Numbered from the stretch's first letter, positions 11,046 through 23,701 are shown. The stretch is 64,000 bases of DNA from Ascaphus truei (GCA_036426205.1 CM071570.1:141848563-141912562); one strand, 5' to 3'. Program-made: numbers and translations. Notes: generated by a model from the letters alone, not told the origin.

Positions 11046-13597
11046 CAAAACTATTAGGCGACTAGAAAATAGCAAATAAAGTAGATGTAACAGAAAGCTT
11101 ATTGGCACTGCTCTGCAATCTTCAAGGGTACCTCTAGCTCTCAAGTTGTCCTGTATAAACCTCACTTTAAGCTAAAAACTGTACTCCTGAAAAAAGGTTA
11201 ACCTTTTCACTGCTGCAAAACCCAACAGTCTGGACGGATTCAGCAGTGCAAAGTTTAATACGAAACAAAAACTCAAGACCTATTTTCCTGATGGAGGATC
11301 TTAATAATAAAGACAGCTGGTTTTACCTCTTATGAGGTGGTCTGTATAAACAGGTCTCTATTGTATTGCTGCAACCAACCTCTAGAGAGAATATAAAACG
11401 AGTCCACCAGCATTCACAGGAGTCTACTATAGCAGGTCCCACATCTCCTAATAGACTGACTCATTCCATAGTTACTCTCCTCTTCTCAAGGGTTGGCTGC
11501 TTGCAAGAAGCTATCTGATTGGCTTGGAGAAGTCACGGTTGTATACCTCTACATGTCATCAGATGTGAAGATGCATTACGTATTTTTTATATTTATTTTG
11601 TATAAGTAGTAACATAATGTTCTGCAGTTTGCAGATGTTAACTGCGCTAGTTTCAATACAGTAATATTTACTGTTCCCTCTTAAGATGAAGGTCCTTTAC
11701 ACAGTGGCACTGTAGGTAAAGCATAGGCTGAGCTAAGGTCCCGCAGTTGTGGTGCCTCCTAAACAATTTTGAAATGCTTTATTAAAAAAATATATATATA
11801 AACATTATATAAGCAGCAACAATAGAGAATACAAAAATCAAAATCTAAAAACAGACTATACACTAAAAATATACACACAAAAAATTAAAACCAGGCAGAG
11901 CTCAACAAAACAAATTATTATTTTTACTAAACAATTAAACATCATTTTTTATGACTTTTTGACGTTTAGACTATTGAATGGTAGAAAGTTATTATCCAAC
12001 CTGTTTTTGAGACCGAGAAAAACAAGGCATATGCCCTAAAATGTTTATTTTATAAATATTACGTTTTCCTAAAAGGATAAATAAAATAACTGTGAACCAA
12101 ATGTCAATGTTATTATTTCTTTTCCTCAATTCAGTAAACTATGAAAGTATTCTAGCAAATACTTTACCCTCATTTACATAAACACTGACACAATCCATGA
12201 GTCTGACAGGCAATGATTTCTGTAGGAAACAATGCTTTAACACCACATAGACGGTCGGCCTTTAATGGAACTCTTCTAGAAATCCATTACCACCAATTCC
12301 ATAATACTCACTTTATCATATCCAAATCAGCTGAACAGGTCCAGTACTACTCACAAATACTAGATTTAAACCCTATATCTTACAGAGGGGATTACATGTG
12401 GAAATGTTCAGATGGTACATTTAAATGTGGTTTAATAGTTTGTTCATTTATACACAGAAGGTGGCTGTGATGCAGGCTGTTGAAGATGTTAATGTGTGAA
12501 CTTTCTTAGCCCATTAAATTGGTGTCTGGCTCTAGGATTAGTACTTTATGTCACTGTCTCACTTTACTCAACTACAATGGTTTTTAGTTACAGCGTTGTC
12601 CCTTTGATGAGCGTACTTGCTGCCAGTTTGACTATCATTACTACTAGTTTAACAGTGTTTCCCGCATCCTCTGGGAGATCTGCCTATTACAGGGTGTGTA
12701 GTGCTGGGTACCTGCTGGTTCATAGGATGCTGAGCTTTCCGCCGGTGGTATGGGGAAGACAGGACAGGCTTTTGGGATGATGTTTAGTTCTTCTCTCGGT
12801 GGTCCATCTCATGCAGGCTCCAGGAGTACCAGAGACAATCCCTGCTGGAGGACCCTTTGATACCCCCCCTAATAGATTGTAGACTCAGGCAGGAGCATAT
12901 TTTATGAAATAAGACCAGTTTTATTCTGCAACTCACAGGATACAGTCCTTAACTTTTTCACTTATCTTCCAAGCCTCAGGAGGGTCCCTGGACTCAACCC
13001 CCAGGCATGGGCCCCAAAGGTCAGTCCTAACTGTTCCCCTAATCTCTGGGAGTAGGAGGTAGTAGGCCCACTCCCCTAAGGGAGGGAAAAGCAGGTAATC
13101 AGAGCCCTGACTTCACCCTCTCAGCACTAACTACATTTGGCTGTACAGCTCCCTTAGTACACAGGAGGAGGATCCAAGGTCTGAGCCCCTGATTGGGCAG
13201 TACACACGCCTTAGCCAGCCCCCCGGTCACTCAAGGAAGCTGTTTACTGCAGGGGGAAACCCGGATTGGGCCTAACACTGCCTGCACAGATACCAGGGCT
13301 TAAGTGTTAGGGAGGGCAGATTAGTAGCCAAAACCAGACATGGCTACACTAGAATCACTCAAATTAGCCAGTGTATCACTAACACTTTCTTACACCGCAT
13401 CTATGTACAGTACCCACATTTCTGCTGAAAGAAATAAAATATGTTAAAGGTGTTTGGTCCGGGACTCTTATGATTCCTGGGAACAAACAGGATTATTGTT
13501 TAATTAGATCTGTTCTGGGGGACGTTAGAATTTCTCTGTGTCTTAATGTTCCTACCTCTGCTTTCATTGTATTTTTTTTTTATTTATTTTTTTGTAG
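11046..13597. other. Non-coding sequence upstream of the klhl32 coding exon
   Basis: I see no gene and no clear terminal repeats here. The part at 11046-12830 is AT-rich and featureless to my reading. The part at 12830-13350 is richer in GC and looks repeat-derived (GGAGGACCCTTTGATACCCC, CCGGATTGGGCCTAACACTG), but I cannot name it. A pyrimidine tract at 13570-13594 forms the splice acceptor of the following exon. Confidence 0.5.
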
Positions 13598-13663
13598 CTG
13601 GAATGCTTGTTTGTTCCTCCACTAAACCGTAAGCGTGAAGACTCAGAAGAGCAGACTTGGACG

Positions 13664-13686
13664 ATGCCGTCTGAGATATGCCTCAG
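13664..13686 (+). CDS. klhl32: Kelch-like protein, first coding exon (5' UTR part from 13598)
   Basis: The exon runs from 13598, just after a long T-rich tract and TTTGTAG acceptor, to 13686, followed by GTAAAT. The ATG at 13664 opens MPSEICL plus two bases (AG), so the intron is phase 2. When joined to the acceptor at 22397 the split codon becomes AGT and the protein reads MPSEICLSIQEMLTG. From memory, vertebrate KLHL32 begins MPSER-CLSIQEMLTGQ, which supports both the gene call and the start. The exon upstream of the ATG has no in-frame stop. KLHL proteins are substrate adaptors for cullin-3 ubiquitin ligases, with BTB, BACK and kelch-repeat domains; only the beginning is in this window. 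The 5' exon or promoter must lie upstream of 13598, possibly outside the window. Confidence 0.75.
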
Positions 13687-14792
13687 GTAAATGCACCGTA
13701 CATTGCTCTCAAAGCTTGTCATCCTCATTTAGTCTGCGGATAATTGAAACCTCTTTCAGGTTAGTCAGGCAGATGTGAATTGAAAGCTTCTGCTGCTTTG
13801 CCTGGCATGGCATTTTAAAAGCTGAAAAAAAGCGACTTGCCTTTAACAACGTTAATGTTGCAAATACCCCTGAAGGATGCTCTAGACACCAGTCAGTCTT
13901 CAATGTAAAATCCAGGCTTAACCCCTTCCATACTGCATGCATTTATCCTTCGCACTTTCTATTGGAGATTTCACAAAAAACTATTGCTAAAATAATGTTT
14001 TTTTATCAGGATCCTCTGAAATCTCTGCAAATCTCCACAACGTTGTAAGTATGAGACCTATACATTAAAGAGCAAGAAAACGGCAATATGGTCCCGAAAA
14101 GTCATCCAATCATATTCATCAAAGAATCTATATCATATAGTAGACAGTAGAGATTTTATATGATCTTTGAAATTTCATGCAATGTGCACATTTAGTAAGC
14201 AACTGAGCAAATCTCGCTACGTTAAATATTTGCATGGTGTGTACGGAAAATAAGAATTATCAGATGGAACCTCGCAAATCTTTTTCACCTTCCCCGCCTG
14301 GCAAGATTGGAAAATCAGCTACGAGAATGTGTTTAAATATGTCCTCCCACTAGTAGAATAGGTTATAGAGGGTAAGAGAAAGACAGACACAAGGAATGGG
14401 ATTTGCACTGCTTTTCTTGCACTTTAATGAATAGACCCTAATTTTTTTCTCGCACTTTATTCAATCGATCCCAAGATTCAAACTGGTTTCACAATTCACT
14501 TTTAGCAAAATAGTGTTTGTGCTCATGCAAAAGTTAACACGTCAGGATTGTTTGTGTATTTTAATATATTTAAACACATGCTTTATGCATACTGTATGTA
14601 ATGTCTGCTGTATCAAAATTAACTTCTTCCACTGTATTCACTACAACTGCATTATTCCAATATCATACCCATTATGCCTGTTTGGAATAGCATGGCTGGA
14701 GGCACTCCTGTAAATACCCTTCTAATAAAGTGTTATTGCTACATATATAATTATATGACTGGCATGTAATATTAATGAGATATCCCCTATGG

Positions 14793-15009
14793 CAAGAGTT
14801 CTCAACTCCACTCCTCAAGACCCCCCAACAGGTCAAATTTCCAGGATTGCCCTGCTTCATGCACAGGTGTCTCAACTAATCCCTGCTTCAGCACTGGTGG
14901 CTCAATCAGTGACAGTCCAATTGATTGAGACACCATTGCTGAAGCAGGGATATCCTTGATCTGTTGGAGGGAGGGGGATTGTCTTGAGGACTGGAGTTGA
15001 GAACCCCTG
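14793..15009. mobile_element. Palindromic hAT-type MITE
   Basis: A 217-bp element with long inverted ends: GAGTTCTCAACTCCACTCCTCAAGA at the left and TCTTGAGGACTGGAGTTGAGAAC at the right. Inner matches lie around CCCTGCTTCA..CACAGGTG / GAAGCAGGGATATCC. It is flanked by CCCTATGG (14785-14792) and TCCCATGG (15010-15017), an imperfect 8-bp duplication. It belongs to the same family as the element at 36466-36656. It lies in the klhl32 intron. Confidence 0.7.
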
Positions 15010-16366
15010 TCCCATGGACCTTAAACTACGTAACCAGGCTGCAAAACTTCCAACCTTATGCCCAGAGTTATCAAAGCGGTATTGCCCCAGAATCAGTGAT
15101 ATCTGCCCCTGAAGTCAATGGCGGATAACGCCGATACAGCGGATTGCGATTTGATTTCTCTGGAGCTAGAGGTGTTGCTTACATAGGTGGCAGTGAAAGG
15201 GTTAACTAATTGAAATGACTTCCCACCTAATATATTATTTCCTACTGTGTAAGGTCAAACATAAAACAGTGCTTACGTCAATTATATTTTGACACCATAT
15301 GCAGCATTATGTAAAATATGATATTGTAAACTACTAGGGATGAGCTAATGTCATGGGTTTTATTAATCCTATACATACTGTATAGTGACAGCATGATATG
15401 AACTATCTCCTGTTCAGAGCATATAAGTGTAAAATATGTGCCAAGTTAATAGGGCACATGCTCTTAAATTAAGTGTGCAAACTAGGGTGGACAAGTTTGC
15501 AGGTCCAAAATCCAAACGTCCCAAATTTTCAGCGTTTAATCATTTGGATGTCTGAGTTGAAACTCCGTAACAATTTTTCAAATTTACGTTCATTTAAAAA
15601 AAAGAAAGAAAAAAAAACCTGGGGAAACGTTTGGTTTCATGAATTGAAAACGAGTGCTCATGCAGAAAAGTTTGAATTTTAATTTTGCTTTTATTTTTGT
15701 AAATAAACTGGGTGAACTGTTGGTTTAGCAAATGGAAAACATTTAGACATATGTTGACATTTCGAAAACGATTACCTAAAGTAAACAAAAGAATGTTGTG
15801 TTTATTTTAAGTTATGTCCATAATTTATTTTATTTTATTTTTTACGTGTCTATAACCAAAACCAATTGCGTTCTGGCAAAACCAAAATGAAAATGTCAGT
15901 GAAAGTGTCCACCCTTAAAGAGAATCGCACACCAGTTGGTTGGTTTGTTTGCTAAATTACTAAATTCATTATCTTTAGCAAGTAGTTGACACAGAAATCT
16001 GGAGATTTGTGCCCTTCCTGTAGGGTTGTACATGTCGCTAAATTAATAAACTGCTATCAACGCTTTTTAAAAAGAAACAGCAACTATCCACCGTTTGAAA
16101 CAGATTCAATGTGTCCCTTTCCTTGCAGGCTAAAGCACACCGCATTGCCGAACAAATCTTTGTATACAATATTCCAATAGACTGTACTTAAAATACTGTC
16201 AAAAACCAGTTTCCAATTAAAGGGACAAAGGCATAGGATAACTAATCTTAATCAGCCAGTTGAATTTCTTAGGGGCGTCTGAATGTGGGAGTATTTGTCA
16301 ACCAAGTGTTTGTTTACCCGTATCTCACCCTGTCCTTATCAGAGAACGAATAAAGTTAAGGGAGGG

Positions 16367-17444
16367 CAGGGCCGCCAACAGGGGGGGACAGAAGGTACTG
16401 GCGTCCCGGGCCTCGTGAGTCAGGGGGGCCCGGCCATGCCCATTACATTTTAAAAAAAAAAGTTATTTTTTTAAAAAGGGGGGCGATTCTCCCGCGCGCA
16501 TGCGCAGGGCAAGCAGGGCGTCCGGCCTGCTGCCTGTGGGCCCACCTGCTGCCTGTGGGCCGCCTGCTGCTTTTGGGCCCGCCTGCTGCCTGTGGGCCAG
16601 CCTGCTGTCTGTGGGCCCGCCTGCTGCCTGTCACTGTCACCCACCCAGTCACTGTCACCCACCCAGTCACTGTCACCCACCCAGTCACTATCACCCACCC
16701 AGTCACCTTAACCCACCTAGACACTCACTCAGTCACCCAGTCACTCACTCACTCAGTCACCCAGTCACTCAGTAACTTACCCACCCAGTCACTGACTCAC
16801 TAACCCACCAAGTCACCCAGTCACTAAAAGTCACCACCCAGTCACAAAGTCACCAACCCACCCAACAACCCAGTGACCAACCCACCCATTCACCAACCCA
16901 CCAACCCAGTCACCAACCCAGTCACCAACCCACCTAGTCACCAACCCACTCACTGAAAGTCACCCAGTCACTAACCGACCAAGTCACCCAGTCACTAAAA
17001 GTCACCCACCCACCCAGTCACCAAAGTCACCAACCCACCCACCAACCCAGTGACCAACCCACCCAGTCACCAGTCCACCAACCCACCCAGTCACCAACCC
17101 ACTCACCCACCCAGTCACCAACCCACTCACCCAGTCACCAACCCACCCACCCAGTCACCAACCCACCCAGTCACCAAAGTCACTAAACCCCAGTCACCAA
17201 CCCACCCACCCAGTCACCAACTCACCCACCAGTCACCAACTCACCCAGTCACCTGTCTTTTGTGGAAAATATAAAAATAAATAGGTTGCATTGTAATGTT
17301 TTTTTCCGTATTACAATAAGAAAACAGTTAAGTAAAAGTTGCGCACTAAAAAATTGTTTTCGTGGTATGTGTGCTATAGGTTTGGGGGGTGGGCGCTGCT
17401 CCTTTCATTTATTCTTGGCCCCATGATTTCTGTTGGAGGCCCTG
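16367..17444. mobile_element. hAT-type element carrying an internal minisatellite
   Basis: A 1,078-bp element flanked by exact 8-bp duplications AGGGAGGG (16359-16366 and 17445-17452). Its ends are inverted repeats: CAGGGCCGCCAACAG at the left and CTGTTGGAGGCCCTG at the right, with one mismatch. The inside is dominated by tandem repeats (16510-17265). There is no transposase. The minisatellite appears to have grown within a short non-autonomous element. Confidence 0.85.
16510..17265. repeat. Two adjoining minisatellites
   Basis: From about 16515 to 16635 a 21-bp unit (GCCTGCTGCCTGTGGGCCC-C) is repeated six times. From about 16636 to 17265 the pattern changes to C-rich units such as CACCCACCCAGTCACTGT and CCAACCCACCCAGTCACCAA, repeated dozens of times with variation. 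All long open frames here on both strands come from the repetition and are not genes. Confidence 0.95.
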
Positions 17445-17452
17445 AGGGAGGG

Positions 17453-18160
17453 TGAGCGGTTTTGGAGGGAGGGGACTGTATAAGCAGTTGTTGAACACAT
17501 AGTGACATCACACAAAATGAAATCCCTCTAAAGTCTATCTTTAAAAAAGACATTAAAAATACTTATATGTGTCAGATTTAGGTAAACAAAAGGGCATTAA
17601 TTACCCTGATGAGACCCCTTAAACAGGTCACACAAATTAGTTCACTTTGGTTGTAAGATGGATTGTCCTTTTAAATACATCGTATTCATTATTTCAGCAA
17701 ACTCATGACAATAGATGCCAGCACATTGGGGCTTGTTCAATAAAGTGGGATAGTGCCAATTACTGCACGAAACATCTCAGTGACTTGAATGGGGTTTGCC
17801 GTGCAGTCGAATCTGCACTATTGCACCTTTTTGAATAAGACACTTTAATTATCCCTCAATGACAGGCACATTATGGTCTCTATAAGCTGATTCTCTAAAC
17901 TTTTGAGTGTGTTAATTACTGTAGGTGTGAAGATATTAATTGATACATTTCAGGTAGAAATGATCCTATGTCGTTCATTAAAGTTCCGAGGTTTGATTCT
18001 AAGAATCAACAAGACAGTGAGAATCTGAATAAAGAGGGTTGACTGTATGAAGTAGGGTTGGAAAATATACCGGTAGGATAGCAATACCGTGATACTAAAA
18101 ATGGAGGTTTTGTGGAGCTAACAGCCACACTACCCCTCACCCATCTCTTCCGGCAGAGAG
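17453..18160. other. Intronic sequence without recognised features
   Basis: This is ordinary AT-rich intron of klhl32. The last part, from about 18053 (GGGTTGGAAAATATACCGG...GCAATACCGTGATAC), looks like the left end of an interspersed element leading into the minisatellites that follow. No gene is seen. Confidence 0.5.
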
Positions 18161-18362
18161 CGGAGGGTGCGGAGCTGGCAAAGAGAGGAGAGGAGGGGAT
18201 GGAGCTGGCAGAAAAAGGAGGGGATGAAGCCGGAAGAGAGGAGAGAGGAGAGGAGGGGTTGGGGCAGGCAGAGAGAGGAGGGGATGAACCCGGAAGAGAG
18301 AGGAGAGAAGGGGGGTGGAGATGGCAGAGAGGAGGGGATGAAGCCAGCAGAGAGAGAAGAGG
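18161..18362. repeat. GA-rich minisatellite
   Basis: Repeats of a GA-rich unit (GAGAGAGGAGAGGAGGGGATGAAGC-like) with a period of about 30-50 bp, roughly four to five copies. It adjoins an ACACAAAATAC minisatellite. Open frames across it are by-products of the repeat. Confidence 0.85.
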
Positions 18363-18369
18363 TACAATA

Positions 18370-19020
18370 TAATCCCTCCCCCCCCCACACACAAAATACA
18401 ACCCCCCCCCACACACACACACACAAAATACAATACCCCACACACAGACAAAATATAATACAATACCCCGCACACACACAAAATACAGTATAATACCCTC
18501 ATACACACGCAAAATACAATATAATACCTCTCTCCACACATACACAAAATACAATACCCCCACACAAAAATCAATACCCCACATACAAAATACAACACTC
18601 ACTCCCACACACACACACAAAATACCACACACAAAATACAACACCCCCTACACACACAAAAAATATAATACAATACCCCACACACACAAAATGCAATACC
18701 CCTCCCCACACATAATACAATACCATACAATACCCCTCTCCACACATGCACAAAATAGAATACCCGCCACACAAAATACAATACCCCCACACAGAAAATA
18801 CAACACCGCCCACACATACAAACACAAAATATCCCACACACACAAAATACCTCCACACACACAAAATACTTCCACAAAGACACAAAATACCTCCCCGCAC
18901 ACACACAAAATACCCCACCCACACACACACAAAATACCCCCCCCCCACACACAAAATACAACCCCTCCACACACACAAAATACAACACTTCCCCAAACAC
19001 AAAATACAATAACACACACA
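18370..19020. repeat. Minisatellite of CACACACAAAATACAATACCCC-type units
   Basis: About 650 bp of variable 20-30-bp units made of ACACAC, AAAATACAATA and CCCC runs. Strand asymmetry is strong (almost no G on the + strand), which leaves long open frames on both strands. It is not coding. Confidence 0.95.
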
Positions 19021-19372
19021 CCTACCTTTGGGGTGGTCTGAGGGCTCTGGCTCTCCACCAGCTGCTGCCGGGCCTCTCTCCCACACTGTCTCTACGAGGT
19101 CGGGCCTCTCTGCCACTGGTGTGCACTGGATGCTGGGCCCGCCGGAAGTCAAGCTCAGCTTCTGTCACGCACCAACGGGAGAGAGGCCCGGCCTGGCAGA
19201 GAAGGGCCCGAGCAGCTTGGGAGAGCCAGGGCCCAGCAGCAACCACAGGCTCGGCAGCCAGATGCAGAACTTGAGCTTGACTGGGCCCAACTTCCTGCGC
19301 CAACCGGCCAGGCCCCCTGCAACCGCCAGGCCTGGGACATTGTCCTGGCTCTCCCCCCTGTCGACAGCCCTG
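19021..19372 (-). mobile_element. End of a second hAT element related to 16367-17444
   Basis: Read on the minus strand from 19372, the sequence starts CAGGGCTGTCGACAGGGGGG and continues with a GC-rich block (GTCCCAGGCC...GGGGGCC). This parallels the start of the 16367 element (CAGGGCCGCCAACAGGGGGGG ... GTCCCGGGCC). The neighbouring minisatellites at 18161-19020 would then be internal to it, as in the first element. I could not find a clear opposite end or target duplication. Confidence 0.5.
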
Positions 19373-21079
19373 TATGCCTCAAGAGGACTAATCCATTTTA
19401 TTTGGAATTAAAAATAATGTCTCACTGTAAAATGTCTGTGACGGAATCATGCCACATAGAATATCCTCTTGTGAGGGGACTGTAAAGATCCAGTGCGTAC
19501 CTGCTATCAAAGACCACAAAGGTTGAAAAGCACTCAGGATTAATAACTCCGGACATACAGAACCATAACTGGTCCTGTAAAAGCCACAGCTTCATTGACT
19601 CACAATCAAATTATACTTAAACACATAAAAATACCACTAATACCAGCACAGCCCAAGGAGTTCAAAGATGGGGTGATAGACAGTACTTCTATTTCCTTCA
19701 ATCAATATGCCTCTAACACAATTATGTTAACAATACAATATGACTGGCAGATAACTGGGCTTATTCCAAATTAAAAAATACACCAGAATAATTTGTTTTA
19801 AAAGAATATAAAATCAAATCACTTTTAATTTGAACACAAGCTTAAAATACACGTTTAACAATAGAAAGGGGGAAATTCTATTTTGTCCAAAGCGAGCTGT
19901 TTTATTTATTTTTGCCAAGAGCATCCCCAACGCTCACATTGAAACAATATAGAATTACCCACTCTGAGAGAAAATGAATGAAATAGAATAATAATTATTT
20001 TAATGTGGCTATCAATTTTACAGAAAACAGTCATTTAACCCCCAGGTGCTTAGACTGCATCTCATTCTTGGTTAAGGCATCAACCTAATGAGAAAGGTTT
20101 TACAATTACTATGTAAACTCATAAACTGTATCTATCAGTAACTTCACCAGAAAACGTGAACTACAAATTCCATCACCATGTAAAAAAAAATGATAGTATA
20201 TAAATATCATTAAAGCAGCATTTCAATCCAAATCCTATGTTTAAAACAAAGTAATAATTTGTGTATTAGATAATGGTGCATTTTTTCCTCTCTTTCTCCC
20301 TTTTTAATGTATTAAGCTTCCTTGGGTTGCTATAGCAAACATTTAGAAAGCCACACCACTTCCTCTTCTGAAATAGGCAGCCATATTGCATGAGAGCAGA
20401 TAAAGAATTAGAGAGGGACGGAGTAAAGGTGTAGATTTTCTCCAAAGTGGAGTAGGCCTTTATTTTGTTTATTTTGAATGTTTTTGCCGTGTTAAAGGAT
20501 CATGCGCAATAAAGCCTAATTTTAGTTTCACCTTAAAATGGTATCCATTGCGTACCTCTGCACACATCTCTTACAAGAGTATAAGCACGTTTTTAATGGC
20601 GCCTTCTGCACCTTGTGCTCTTTCCTATTAGCTGCATGTTCTACTCCTACACTGTCTCACCTCCTTTCATTTCAACCAGTGATCACCTGGGTGGGCTCAT
20701 TTAACTGCAGGGTGAAAATTGGTTATGTTTTCTTACCAGGGTAATCTACTACCCAAGTGGATTACTTTATTGCTATTTATACTCCTCATTTATTAGCCAG
20801 ACTTTAGGAGTTTATGAGAACTGTTACAATAATTCTAATTTATTTGTTGCAATATCACTAACTAAGGGAAGGACTACAATTGACACTGACTTACAACGCT
20901 AGCTACAATCTTACTGTACTGTATCCATATTAGACCTTACGTATTTGGTAAAAATTATGCATAATTTCTGAAGCTTCAAGCTTTAATTGAGTACTTTTTA
21001 CCATTATAGGTACTTATAGGTGAGTGTGTGTCAAGGGTTGATCTTCGGCTGGAGTGGATCCCAGTGGCAGGAACAGCAG
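19373..21079. other. Intronic sequence without recognised genes
   Basis: AT-rich intron of klhl32. Nothing coding or clearly repetitive was recognised, apart from fragments that look like old interspersed repeats (for example around 20330-20450, GAAATAGGCAGCCATATTGC). Confidence 0.5.
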
Positions 21080-21262
21080 GGAGCGTGGTAGGGGTCACAA
21101 GCAGAGGTCCGTGGCAGGCGTCAGATAGCATGGTCAGGGTCACAAGCGGAGGTCGGATGGCAGGTGGCAGATAGCCTGGCCAGTCAGGGTCACAAGCGGA
21201 GGTCGGAGGCAGGTGGCAGATAGCCTGGTCAGGGTCACAAGCAGAGGTCTGCAATGAGGAGA
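21080..21262. repeat. ~50-bp tandem repeat, about four units
   Basis: Units of the type GGTCAGGGTCACAAGC(A/G)GAGGTC followed by GGCAGGTGGCAGATAGCCT recur at about 21090, 21134, 21184 and 21230. The unit occurs inside a larger unnamed repeat extending roughly 21030-21480. Confidence 0.85.
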
Positions 21263-22396
21263 CTGGAACAGGATAATAGCAATAGCAGTAAACACAAGAA
21301 CCTAGCAGGAGCTGAGGAACCAGTATAAACAGGCACTGACAGACAGGAAGAGTAAGTTTATATAGCACGGGTGCAGAGGTGACAGGTTACATGGTCTGGA
21401 ATGTTCCTTGAGAGAGCTAGCAGAGCAGCAGCAATCCCGGTGGACAAGTATGGGTACTGCAGGCTTAGAACATGACAGTGTGAGAATTTAGGTTCAGATT
21501 ACCACCTACAGTATATGTGGAATAGCTACAAACTTTTAATTGTGCCGTTGTTGTTTTCTAGTTTGGAATATTTATTTTAATCTAATGTAAATCAAAGTGA
21601 ATTATTAATATGTATCTATAGCTCACCTCATCATAGGAGAGATTGTGTGCCACATATAAAGGATTATTTTTCTGTTCTAGTGGTTATATATAATCATTCC
21701 CTGGTGTGTACCTCCCTCTAGAATTAAGCCTATGGGCTGAGCAATGGTTTTTGGTTAGTTTGGTCCTTCAATATAAGCAAATGATAATGAAATATGCATC
21801 ATGCAGTCAACTTGATTTTTTTTGTCCATTAAGATTATGGTCCATATTCACTAAACAGAGCTACTTCATTAAACACCTTCCAGCAAAGCATAGTAAATAT
21901 GGCGCCTTATAACCCATTATACTGAATGTGTTGGGAGTTGTCTCATACAGACTATTTGCTTGAATTGGGCCATAAGGTGTCTAAGAGTAACATATCTCAG
22001 TAAATATGGTCCTATATATTTAATCTATCTTTTTAACTGTGTAGTACCTGTAAATTACATAGATTTAGATGTGGATTTACTTACATGTATGTTGTTTTAA
22101 TGTATAGGTACCAAAAGTCACTGAAATGCTATACACACCAATTCTTTCTTTTACATCTTGCCACAGCAAGTGATAGAGAAAAGGATTTTGTGTAAACTAC
22201 ATACTGTAAATATTCCATTTAGTCTTATGGTGTGTTTGTGTGGGGGGTGTGTGTGTTTGTGGCAGGTTTGCTGCTTCAAAATTGAAATGCTCTGTGTAAC
22301 TAATTTTAGAAAATGGTTAGTCTTTATAGAATTTGTGTCTGCATTCACTTGTGTCTGGTCACTAACATGTCTGCCTTCTTCTTTTATTGCCTACAG

Positions 22397-22577
22397 TATT
22401 CAAGAAATGCTAACAGGTCAGAGGCTTTGCCAATCTATATCACACAAGGATGCTGTCCTGTCTGCTCTAAACCAACAGAGAAATGATGGGATCCTGTGTG
22501 ATGTTACTCTTGTTGCTGAAGAGCAGAAATTCCATGCTCATAAGGCAGTGCTGGCCGCATGCAGTGATTACTTTCGT
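22397..22577 (+). CDS. klhl32: Kelch-like protein, second coding exon (start of BTB domain)
   Basis: A 181-bp exon between the acceptor CTACAG (22391-22396) and the strong donor GTAAGT at 22578. Its first base completes the split serine codon from 13686, and it then encodes 60 codons, ending in phase 0 after DYFR. The peptide includes IQEMLTGQRLCQS, the typical BTB opening around LNQQRNDGILCDVTLVAEEQ, and KFHAHKAVLAACSDYF. The BTB domain mediates dimerisation and cullin-3 binding in this family. From memory the sequence is much closer to KLHL32 than to other kelch-like proteins. The next exon (continuing AMFS...) was not found downstream, so the following intron runs at least to the end of the window, about 41 kb. 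Confidence 0.88.
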
Positions 22578-22663
22578 GTAAGTTATTTATCTATGCTTTT
22601 TATGATTTTCATATTCTAAAAAACACATGATGGGTCTTTATTTTTGTAATATATATATATATA

Positions 22664-22816
22664 AGCAATATGATACCGTTTGGAAACGAAATCAGCAGGC
22701 AGCACTCCAGAATTGAACAAACAAGTGTATTGAAAAAATAAACACAAAACCAATTAAATTGTGTGTTCAATTCTGAGTGCTGGCCTGATGATTCGTTTCC
22801 AAACGGTATCGTATTG
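22664..22816. repeat. Inverted repeat of an interspersed element
   Basis: The left block GCAATATGATACCGTTTGGAAACGAAATCAG (broken here by small differences) is matched in inverted form by CTGATGATTCGTTTCCAAACGG..CGTATTGC near 22786-22814. The two are separated by a short A-rich spacer, and both arms also share GCACTCCAGAATTGAACA. It looks like a small foldback repeat. Confidence 0.6.
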
Positions 22817-22882
22817 CTTATTCTTCATTATAGGATCTTCACCCACACATAGTGACTTTTATTAAGGAGTGCTTTTTGTTCT

Positions 22883-22887
<5 letters not shown>

Positions 22888-22932
<45 letters not shown>

Positions 22933-22965
22933 ATATATAAAATATATATATATATATAATAAAGC
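22888..22965. repeat. (AT)n microsatellite
   Basis: Alternating AT tract with a few interruptions, in the klhl32 intron. Confidence 0.9.
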
Positions 22966-23641
22966 AAGGAACAGCAGGGCACTCCGTCAAAAAAAGTCAA
23001 TATAGTGGGTGCAAATCCTGTAGAATATAATAGGCAATACGATACCGCGTTGAAACAAAATCAGAGGCAGCACTCCAATGGATAATCAAGAAATATATTG
23101 TGAGTTACCAAGACACCATAACCGACGTTTCGGTCCGCAGACGGGACCTTTCTCACCTATATAAAATATATATACACACACATATAATAACAAAGGGATT
23201 GGCACACCGTAAATATGCACAACCTTTTTTTTTTTGGCCAAGTGTTTTGGTTACCCACCGGAGCCTTTATAAAGTCATGATAACGACTTCAGTGGGTAGC
23301 CAAAACATGGGGCCAATAATAATATATATATATATATTATATATAGCTCAACCTCGTTATAACACGGTGCTTGGGGTCCTGAGAAGCACATCACGTTGTT
23401 AGCGTATCGCGTTAAAAAAACATTTTTACCCAGAGTTGTACCTCTCAGGGGTTCCGTGGCCGCCGGAGGGTGAGAGCTGGGATAACTCTCCCAGCTGTCC
23501 CAGACCCGGAGGCGAAGCGGGACCCCCACGCAGGACTGACCCGGCAGAAGCTGGCAGCTCTCCTCTCCCTGCTTCTGCTGTGAGCTTCCAGATGACAGAA
23601 GAGAGGAATATCAGAGCCAGCTCCCTTAAAGAGAGACAGTA

Positions 23642-23700
<59 letters not shown>
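23642..23700. repeat. (GT)n microsatellite
   Basis: About 28 GT units inside the MITE at 23345-24127. Confidence 0.95.

Positions 23701-23701
<1 letters not shown>

Noticed and set aside
16600..17270. Regularly spaced short repeats resembling a CRISPR array
   Set aside because: Repeats and 'spacers' are both variants of the same C-rich unit, there are no unique spacers, and the surrounding DNA is vertebrate with hAT ends.
18370..19020. Several cysteine/valine-rich open frames on the minus strand suggesting a membrane protein
   Set aside because: They are translations of an (ACACAC)(AAAATACAATA)(CCCC) minisatellite, open in several frames at once.
20976..21368. Minus-strand open frame of 130 codons
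   Set aside because: Its core is a ~50-bp tandem repeat, and no conserved domain is visible.
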